Origin: CAVUCH01 sp963739995
GTDB taxonomy: Bacteria; Acidobacteriota; Vicinamibacteria; Vicinamibacterales; JAENWD01
Direction: 5' to 3'
Assembly: GCA_963739995.1 (NCBI GenBank)
Contig: CAVUCH010000017.1
Coordinates: 186,001 to 250,000, forward strand
DNA length: 64,000 nt
Shown here: piece by piece, positions 58,151 through 64,000 of the stretch
Layout: each line of letters opens with the position of its first letter
Numbering within the stretch: position 1 is the stretch's first letter
Translations under genes and position numbers: made by a program
The notes under the pieces: model-generated
What the model was told of the DNA's origin: nothing
What the model saw: the letters and a program-made list of their open reading frames with translations, nothing else
The model's database searches: none

Positions 58151-58921
58151 TCATCTCCTCCTGAACACCGGGGGGCGCTTCTCCTTGAAAGCGGCGCGTC
58201 CTTCGGCGGCGTCGGCGGTGGCAAAGCAGATGGTCTGCAGGTCGCGCTCGTATTCGATCGCCTGTTCCAGCGGCATGGTGAACGCAGCGCGGAGGTTGAG
58301 CTTGGCGGTCTCCGCCGCGATTGGCGCCCGTGACGCGATCGTGGCGGCAATGGAGCGGGCGCGCGTCAGCAGGTCGGCCGGGGGCACGACCTCGGTGATG
58401 AGTCCCCAGGCGAGCGCGCGCTCGGCGGAGATTGGATCGCCAGTCATGATCATCAGGGCCGCATTCGACGGGCCGATCGAATGCGCGAGGAACGTCGCCA
58501 TGCCGCCGCCGCCAATCCATCCGAGTTTAATCTCCGGCGCGGCGAACTGCGCGTTCGACGACGCGATCCGGATATCGCAGCTCATCGCCGTCTCCAGCCC
58601 GCCCCCGAAGGCATAGCCGTTCACCGCCGCAATCGCCGGCTTGAGAAGCCGCCGAATCGCGTCACAGTAGTCAGGCCGGTTGCGGAAGTTCCAGGCCGTG
58701 TCGTAGCGATCCAGCTCGCCGATGTCGGAGCCGGCACAGAACGACTTCTCCCCTGCTCCGGTCACGATGACGCAACGCACCTCGTCGTCGCGGTTGCACC
58801 GCCCGACGTGCGCGACGATCGCGTCGGCCATGTCAGGGGTGACCGCATTGAGCTTCTGCGGCCGGTTGAGGGTAATCGTGGCGATCTGATCGTCGATGCT
58901 GAAGAGAATGTCGTCGGGCAT
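58151..58921 (-). CDS. Enoyl-CoA hydratase/isomerase family protein
   Basis: 256 residues of the crotonase fold. The oxyanion-hole segments are KSFCAGSDIGELD and AVNGYAFGGGLETAMSCDIR; the region carrying the catalytic glutamates reads FAAPEIKLGWIGGGGMATFL. The C-terminal helix ends KEKRPPVFRRR, typical for the family. It may hydrate, isomerise or hydrolyse an acyl-CoA made by the upstream CoA-transferase. It lies 6 bases after the solute-binding-like gene, as last gene of the operon. Confidence 0.92.
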   Translation of the reverse strand: MPDDILFSIDDQIATITLNRPQKLNAVTPDMADAIVAHVGRCNRDDEVRCVIVTGAGEKSFCAGSDIGELDRYDTAWNFRNRPDYCDAIRRLLKPAIAAVNGYAFGGGLETAMSCDIRIASSNAQFAAPEIKLGWIGGGGMATFLAHSIGPSNAALMIMTGDPISAERALAWGLITEVVPPADLLTRARSIAATIASRAPIAAETAKLNLRAAFTMPLEQAIEYERDLQTICFATADAAEGRAAFKEKRPPVFRRR

Positions 58922-58927
58922 GCGGTC

Positions 58928-60073
58928 CTATCCTTCTGCGCCCGCCGGGCGGCTGCCGGCGTATGCCAACTGGAGGCGGTCGATGATGACTCGGTGCGGC
59001 GTACGCTCGCCGAGGCCGAGCCGCAGGATCTCGGACGCTTTGGTCTGGAAGGCTATGTACCCGTCGTACCGTGGGCGCACGTACGCCTGCTCCAGGGTGG
59101 CGGACGTGTTCGCATAGAAGTTCCCCCAGCGTGCGTTTACGTCGGGATCGCGCCAGGCTTGCCGGCGGCTCGGCTGCCCGTCGTGTGCCGGGATGAAGCG
59201 GACCTGCGCGTCAGCGCTCATCAGCCACCGCAGGTGATCGAGCAGGGCCGACGAGATCTGGCAGCGTCGGGTGACGCCAATCCCCGTTCCGCCAAGCGTC
59301 GACCCGGGACGGCCCCCCTCCGCGTGCCGTGGCGCATCATGGAATGTGAGCGGGCGTTCGCCGGCGGATGCGGCGGCATAGTTCACGTACCCGTACACGA
59401 GCGGGCACACCGCGATGTGATCGCCGGTGGTCATGGCGCGCAGAAGTCCAATCGGGTTCAGCGTCATCGCAACCTTCGGCATCCGCCCGTACAGCGTGGC
59501 CATCACATCGAGCGACGCCTCACCGATTGCCGATGACACGAGCACCGCCGGATCGTCCCCCGCCGGAGGCGCCCCGAGAGCCGTGGCCACCGAGAAGAAG
59601 GTCAGGATCGCGTGCGGCCCCGCCGTCGACAGCGCCACCGGCGCCTTCGCTGACATCGACACGACCTCAGACCACGTGTGTGGCACGGGAGCGTCAACCC
59701 AGGGGGCCACGGCCAGCACCTGCGCCGCGGCGTCCAGCGGCAGCGCCCAGTGCGCGCCCGCGTATCGGTAGCTCCTGAAGCACGGGCCAATGGTCTGCGC
59801 CGACCAATCGGCAATCTCCTCGGCCAGGAACAGCTCCTCCAGCGGACGCAGGCAGGCCGTCGCGACGGCCTCTCCGACGTGGGGATGATCCATCACGACC
59901 AGGTCATAGCGCGCGCAGAGATCAGCGATGCGATGCGACTCGAATCCTTCGAGCGGCTGCCTGTCCCAATCGATGGCGATAGTGTCACGCGCCGGATCGA
60001 GCCGCCGCGCGGCCGCTGCGAGCGCATGAGCACCACGCGGATGATCCCACGTCAGACCGCGGTACCGAATCAC
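58928..60073 (-). CDS. Solute-binding-protein-like protein without signal peptide
   Basis: 381 residues from a GTG overlapping the CoA-transferase stop (GTGA). The protein starts directly with IRYRGLTWDHPRGAHALAA and carries no signal peptide or lipobox. The rest follows an ABC-transporter sugar-binding protein: YDLVVMDHPHVGEAVATACL, PLDAAAQVLAVAP, HTWSEVVSMSAKAPVAL and a long C-terminal helical lobe. No permease or ATPase gene is adjacent. Position between CoA-transferase and enoyl-CoA hydratase suggests a cytoplasmic ligand- or substrate-binding role in the pathway; that is inference. Confidence 0.85.
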   Translation of the reverse strand: MIRYRGLTWDHPRGAHALAAAARRLDPARDTIAIDWDRQPLEGFESHRIADLCARYDLVVMDHPHVGEAVATACLRPLEELFLAEEIADWSAQTIGPCFRSYRYAGAHWALPLDAAAQVLAVAPWVDAPVPHTWSEVVSMSAKAPVALSTAGPHAILTFFSVATALGAPPAGDDPAVLVSSAIGEASLDVMATLYGRMPKVAMTLNPIGLLRAMTTGDHIAVCPLVYGYVNYAAASAGERPLTFHDAPRHAEGGRPGSTLGGTGIGVTRRCQISSALLDHLRWLMSADAQVRFIPAHDGQPSRRQAWRDPDVNARWGNFYANTSATLEQAYVRPRYDGYIAFQTKASEILRLGLGERTPHRVIIDRLQLAYAGSRPAGAEG

Positions 60074-61270
60074 GGCCCATCCCGGTACTCGCCGATTGCT
60101 CCAGCCGCGACGAGCGCATCTATCCGGTCCTCCGGATAGCCGGCCTCGCGCAGCACGTCGCGCGTGTGCTCGCCGGCAAGCGGCGCTCCCCGCGCCACCG
60201 TGGAAGGCGTCTTCGAGAACCTGATCGGAAACCCCGGGGTCTTGACGTGCCCCTCGGTCGGATGGTCGGTACTCGACGAAGGTACCGTTGTGCGCCACCT
60301 GCGGATCGGCGACGAGGTCGGCATAGGCGTACACCGGCCCCGCCCAGACGTCGTGTTCCCTGAAGATGTCGAGCCACTCCCGCGTGGTCTTCGCCGGCAG
60401 CCGCTCGCGCGTCTTCTGGAAGATCTCGTCGCGGCGCGTCCACGCGTCGGTCTCGTCGTCCATCTCGAGAAACGACGGCTCCCCAATCAGTGCGCCGAGC
60501 TTCTTCAATGACGGAAACGCGACGATGATGTAGCCGTCAGCCGTGCTGAAGGCGCCGTACGGGGAGCGGATGTACACGTGCGCGTGCGGCTCCGACGAGC
60601 GCACCTGCGGCTTCTGCGCAACGGTGAACACCGACAGCTCCTGCATCTGCAGCGTCGTGATCGCGTCGAGCATGTTGACCTGGACCAGCTGCCCCTCGCC
60701 GGTGCGCTCGCGGTGGAGCAGCGCCGCAAGGGCACCCTCGAAGGCGGTATAGGCGGCAACGGCATCGACGAGGTACTGCCCGGCCGGCGTGGGCGGCTCT
60801 CCGGCGCGCCCCGCCGAGAGCATCGCGCCAGACATGCCTTGCAGGATCAGGTCCTGACCGGGCCAATCCAGATACGGGCCGGACTCACCGTACCCCGACA
60901 TCGACACGTAGACGAGCCGCGAGTTGACAGCTGACAGTGCTTCGTAGTGGATGCCCAGCCGTGCAGCGACGCCGGGCCGGTAGTTCTGCAGGAAGACGTC
61001 CGCCGTCTTTACCAGCTCCAGAAGCACTGCCTTGCCGTCCGGAGACTTGAGGTTCACCGCCAGCGAGCGCTTGTTGCGGTTGAGTGACAGGAACGAGACA
61101 TTGATCTTGTTGCCGCGCGCACCACCGGCCGCCACGTGGCGCTGCCACTCGCCAGTGACAGGCTCGATCTTGACCACGTCGGCGCCGAGATCGCCGAGCC
61201 GCTGCGCCGCAAACGGTCCGGCCATCGCGATCGAGCAGTCGAGGACACGATAGCCGCTGAGGATGCCCAT
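60070..61270 (-). CDS. Class III CoA-transferase (CaiB/BaiF/Frc family), one frameshift
   Basis: From ATG 61270. The N terminus is SGYRVLDCSIAMAGPFAAQR, with LGADVVKIEPVTGEWQRH. The region around the catalytic aspartate reads YLDWPGQDLILQGMSGAML. The frame leaves the protein near 60268: removing one base joins FVEY to DHPTEGHVKTPGFPIRFSKT and the true end EYRDGP, giving about 400 residues, the normal length. The enzyme moves CoA between carboxylates through an enzyme-bound anhydride. Its stop overlaps the next start. Together with the SDR and the DUF4432 protein it suggests catabolism of a sugar-derived or hydroxy acid. Confidence 0.88.
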
Positions 61271-61299
61271 GGAAGGTCAGTTCTCCTGTCATGATGCTG

Positions 61300-61445
61300 A
61301 AGGCTACAGGCTACAGGCCCGTCTGGCCTGGGGCTCGACCGCCGCGGGTTCGCGGGCCATTCGCAGCTGCAGCCCCCGCGCGTCTGGTCAACGGCCTCGC
61401 GCCACCGGCCCGCAGTCTGTCGCCTGTAGCCTGCGGCCTGCGCGA
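61300..61445. repeat. CTACAGG-type heptamer repeats
   Basis: GGCTACAGGCTACAGG lies near 61301-61317, and an inverted relative (CGCCTGTAGCCTGCGGCCTG) near 61422-61441, in the spacer between the CoA-transferase start and the SDR end. The same heptamer pair recurs near 63451-63467. The remainder of the spacer shows nothing recognisable. Confidence 0.75.
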
Positions 61446-61457
61446 ATGTCGATCCGT

Positions 61458-62210
61458 CTAGTGCATCACCCAGCCGCCGTCCACGTTGAGCGCCTGGCCG
61501 GTGACGAAGCCTGCCTCGTCGGAGGCGAAGAACATCAGGGCCGTGGCGATGTCGCCCGGATGCCCCCGGCGTTTCACCGCCTGCTGATCGAGGACGAAGC
61601 GGGAATAACCTTCCGGATCCGGGTGGATTTTCTCCGCATCCGTTGGAAACGCGCCCGGCACGATCGCGTTGACCGTGATGCCGTACGGTCCGAACTCGCG
61701 GGCCCACGCACGTGTGAGTCCGATGAGCGCACCCTTCGAGGCTACGTACGGAGCCAGCAAGGGCAAGCCGCCATAGAAGGTGATGCTCGACACGTTCACG
61801 ATCCGGCCCCACTGCCGCTGGCGCATGTGCGGCAGGGCCGCCTGAACGGCAACCACCGCCGCATCGACGTTGACCCGCTGCACGGCCTGGTACTCTTCAA
61901 CAGTGAACTCCTCGAACGGCTTGGATGGATAGATCGCGGCGTTGTTGATCACCACATCGAAGCCGCCGACCTGACGCGACAGGGCCTCGAGCTCCGGCCT
62001 GAGCTGCCGCAGATCGGAGAGATCCAGCGCCGCCACCAGCAGGCGGTCCGCGTGCGCGGCCGTCGCCGCCTTCAAGGCGGCGATCTTCGCCGGATCGTTG
62101 TCAACGGCAATTACCTTCGCGCCGGCCGCCAGGAACAGCGCCGTGGTGGGCAACCCGAGGCCGCCCGCTGCGCCCGTGTAGAGCACCGTCCGTCCCGAAA
62201 AAGCACTCAT
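61458..62210 (-). CDS. Short-chain dehydrogenase/reductase
   Basis: 250 residues from ATG 62210; the frame is open upstream but overlaps the DUF4432 gene there. The nucleotide motif is VLYTGAAGGLGLPTTALFLA, NNAA is in VVINNAAIYPSKPFEEF, and the catalytic set is IVNVSSITF plus YVASKGALIGLTRA. The aspartate after the second strand (IAVDNDPAKI) favours NAD over NADP. The C terminus (FVTGQALNVDGGWVMH) is standard. It lies 4 bases after the DUF4432 gene. The substrate is probably a hydroxy group of a sugar or sugar acid. Confidence 0.93.
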   Translation of the reverse strand: MSAFSGRTVLYTGAAGGLGLPTTALFLAAGAKVIAVDNDPAKIAALKAATAAHADRLLVAALDLSDLRQLRPELEALSRQVGGFDVVINNAAIYPSKPFEEFTVEEYQAVQRVNVDAAVVAVQAALPHMRQRQWGRIVNVSSITFYGGLPLLAPYVASKGALIGLTRAWAREFGPYGITVNAIVPGAFPTDAEKIHPDPEGYSRFVLDQQAVKRRGHPGDIATALMFFASDEAGFVTGQALNVDGGWVMH

Positions 62211-62214
62211 CGCG

Positions 62215-63414
62215 TCACCGGCCTCGCCCCGGTCCCGAAAGGCTCTCCCACTTCCCCGCCGGCACCGGGTACTCGTCGTCCGGCTGGACGGCAATCGCGC
62301 GGATCCGTCGTTCGCAGTCCGCAATGCTTTCAGCGCCGTCGAGAACGGCAAACCGTGTCGTGTAGCGTTTCTCGTCGCCGTGCTCGAGCCAGATCAGCTC
62401 GCTGCGCTCTTCGGCGAACGGCTTGCCCATGACGTGATTCGTCGACGGTTCGATTCCCACCGCGTACTGCCCTTCCTGGAGGTTCTGCCACTCGAACTGC
62501 GCGGGGAATTCGGCCTTGCCCGATTCCACCAGGAAGCCCAGCCCGTGGCCGCCGTCGAACCGCTCGTTCACGATTGCCACAGGCACGCGCCCGTTCGCAT
62601 CGGCCATCATCTCGTGCTGCCAGACCTGCTCATGGAAATGCGGCCGCGGGCCCGTCAGCATGCGGTACCCGACGCCCTGATCGCGGTACTGCGCCTCATG
62701 CGACGCCCACACGGTCTGCCGGATGGGCGCCAGATACCGGCTCCCTTCGTCCACCACCGGGTGGCCGACGTTGATGTGGTACAGGAACATGTGCGGCGTT
62801 CGATAGAATCCGTGGTTCACCACGCGATCCTTCAGCACGAACGCGTTCGACCCGACGTTCGCCTCGATGCGGCGCACCAGGTGGAGATCCTCTCCGAATA
62901 CAGTCGACTGCTGCACGACGCCTTCGCAGTAGAGCGTGCACTCGTCCCCGTCCCACAGCTCGCCATAGCCGGTCAGGCGGGCAGGGATCGTGCTGATTCT
63001 GCCGTGGATCGAGCTGTCGACGCTCTTCCGGTGCAGGTAGTGATAATGCTCGGCGCTGTCCGAGTGCATGAACAGGATGTGATCGAGACCGCAGGTCACG
63101 ATGAGCCCGGAGAAGGACCGGAGCCATGCCAGGCCGCCCTCGCCCTCGTACTCGTGCAGCCCGGGATGGCGAAACCCGCTTGGCGAGTGCCAGCCGATGG
63201 CCGCACCCCGGAACTCGCAGTCGGCGACATCGAGCGCGCGATCGACGAGCACCGTGAACCGGAAGCCGGTGCCGGTCCGGAACTCGAGCATGCGGATCCC
63301 GCGCTCCACGCCGTCCTGCAGCGTCACCAGCCGCACTCCGGCAAACTGCGACAGCATGCCTGCGTGGCGTGCCACATCGCGGCGCGACAGTGACCGGCCG
63401 TAGATATCAACCAT
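62215..63414 (-). CDS. DUF4432 aldose-epimerase-like protein
   Basis: 399 residues. The family is an aldose-1-epimerase-like beta-sandwich found with sugar-catabolic genes. Visible features are FRFTVLVDRALDVADCEFRG near residue 55, SFSGLIVTCGLDHILFMHSD, FLYHINVGHPVVDEGSRYL and YAVGIEPSTNHVMG. Histidines H-x-N-x-G-H and the E in GIEPSTN are candidates for sugar binding. It sits between the TIM-barrel isomerase and the SDR on one strand. Confidence 0.88.
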   Translation of the reverse strand: MVDIYGRSLSRRDVARHAGMLSQFAGVRLVTLQDGVERGIRMLEFRTGTGFRFTVLVDRALDVADCEFRGAAIGWHSPSGFRHPGLHEYEGEGGLAWLRSFSGLIVTCGLDHILFMHSDSAEHYHYLHRKSVDSSIHGRISTIPARLTGYGELWDGDECTLYCEGVVQQSTVFGEDLHLVRRIEANVGSNAFVLKDRVVNHGFYRTPHMFLYHINVGHPVVDEGSRYLAPIRQTVWASHEAQYRDQGVGYRMLTGPRPHFHEQVWQHEMMADANGRVPVAIVNERFDGGHGLGFLVESGKAEFPAQFEWQNLQEGQYAVGIEPSTNHVMGKPFAEERSELIWLEHGDEKRYTTRFAVLDGAESIADCERRIRAIAVQPDDEYPVPAGKWESLSGPGRGR

Positions 63415-63450
63415 CCAGAACTTCCTCGCACCAACCCGGCGTTGACGTTC

Positions 63451-63467
63451 GCCTACAGGCTACAGGC
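63451..63467. repeat. CTACAGG heptamer repeat
   Basis: CCTACAGGCTACAGGCGG in the spacer between the TIM-barrel gene and the DUF4432 gene. It repeats the heptamer pair seen at 61301. Confidence 0.7.
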
Positions 63468-63517
63468 GGCATGGATGTGCATCAGGGCTGACCCTGTCGA
63501 GAGGTATCCCGAGCTTC

Positions 63518-64000
63518 TCACACGCCGTTCGCGCGAAGCTTCCCGTCCAGGAACTGCTTCGCCCGCGGCACGTCCGACTCATCGAGGTGCTCGATGATGA
63601 TCGGGACGTTCGGGTGCTTCTTCGCGAGCCGCCTCAGGTACAGGTCATAGTTGAGCGAGCCGAGGCCCGGCGCCGGCAGCTCGATCTCACCCACTCCGCG
63701 GAAGGTGTGCGACTCCAGGGCATCCTCGTCACCGATGTCGGCGTGCTTCTCGCGCTTGTCCTCGCCAGAGCGCTTCACGTCCTTGGCGTGCGCGATCTTG
63801 ATCCTGTCGCCCAGCGTGTCGAACACCTGGTTCAACACGTGATCCATCCGATCGATGTTGTGGGTCTCGAAGTAGTTCGTCGGGTCCATCAGCAGCCCGA
63901 GGCCGGGATGATCGACCGCGGCGAACATCCGCACCGTCTCCTCGACCGACCCGACGACGTTGTTGACATAGGTCTCGAGCAGGAACATCGCGCCGTGATC
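63518..64000 (-). CDS. Sugar phosphate isomerase/epimerase-type TIM-barrel protein, 5' end outside the window
   Basis: At least 160 residues at the C terminus of a xylose-isomerase-like TIM barrel: LLETYVNNVVGSVEETVRMF, LGLLMDPTNYFETHNID, IKIAHAKDVKRSGEDKREKH and GSLNYDLYLRRLAKKHPNVP, ending PIIIEHLDESDVPRAKQFL. E, D, H and E metal ligands of the family are in place. The frame stays open to base 64000, so the start lies beyond the window. It is the most upstream visible gene of the catabolic operon and may isomerise or dehydrate its sugar substrate. Confidence 0.88.
   Translation of the reverse strand, partial: DHGAMFLLETYVNNVVGSVEETVRMFAAVDHPGLGLLMDPTNYFETHNIDRMDHVLNQVFDTLGDRIKIAHAKDVKRSGEDKREKHADIGDEDALESHTFRGVGEIELPAPGLGSLNYDLYLRRLAKKHPNVPIIIEHLDESDVPRAKQFLDGKLRANGV

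Overview
The window is high-GC bacterial chromosome. It carries an Oar-type TonB-dependent receptor, PQQ-like beta-propeller proteins, Ser/Thr kinases fused to propeller or TPR domains, DUF1080, ThuA, DUF4432 and mandelate-racemase-family proteins, and several DinB-fold proteins. That gene content suggests an acidobacterium, possibly Vicinamibacterales. This is inference from gene content; there is no rRNA or ribosomal-protein marker, and no tRNA, prophage, insertion sequence or CRISPR array was seen.

Layout. 1-6.9 kb (minus): a PQQ-like propeller protein (cut by the window edge), a TonB-dependent receptor, a second propeller protein, then metK. metK is preceded by what reads as a complete SAM-II-like pseudoknot riboswitch with antiterminator and terminator. 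7.3-18.1 kb: truA between two heptamer repeat arrays, an ABC exporter, a rhodanese-methyltransferase, a sarcosine-oxidase-type flavoenzyme, aspartokinase, a methyltransferase, degraded gene remnants, a sulfotransferase, an alpha/beta hydrolase and a LuxR-type regulator with an altered phosphoacceptor. 18.4-31 kb: an exported enolase-superfamily enzyme, an NHL propeller protein, a TonB-like protein, an ExeA-type ATPase apparently joined to PEGA domains, a divergent sigma/anti-sigma pair, DUF4139 and a DUF892-PRC fusion. 31-42 kb: a WYL regulator, an amidohydrolase, DinB proteins, a glycosidase-like protein, ThuA, a TagO-like protein, a ferritin-like protein, a kinase-propeller protein and a DUF1080 protein. 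42-50 kb: a kinase-TPR gene with about nine frame breaks, an AsmA-like protein, a methyltransferase, DinB and a flavin amine oxidase. 50.5-57 kb: a signalling cassette (SpoIIE-type phosphatase, 1482-residue propeller/GAF histidine kinase, two receivers). 58-64 kb (minus): a catabolic operon of TIM-barrel isomerase, DUF4432, SDR, class III CoA-transferase, a solute-binding-like protein without signal peptide, and enoyl-CoA hydratase.

Intergenic DNA is rich in small structured repeats: long perfect hairpins built on GAGATCGGGAGGTGTTT, hairpins with a CTGAAG/CTTCAG centre, and heptamer tandem arrays. At least ten genes need an indel to read through. The breaks outside the kinase-TPR gene are mostly single extra bases, which fits residual assembly indels better than decay, although the cluster in the kinase-TPR gene stands out. 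Products and starts are read from sequence and family knowledge; no database search was run.
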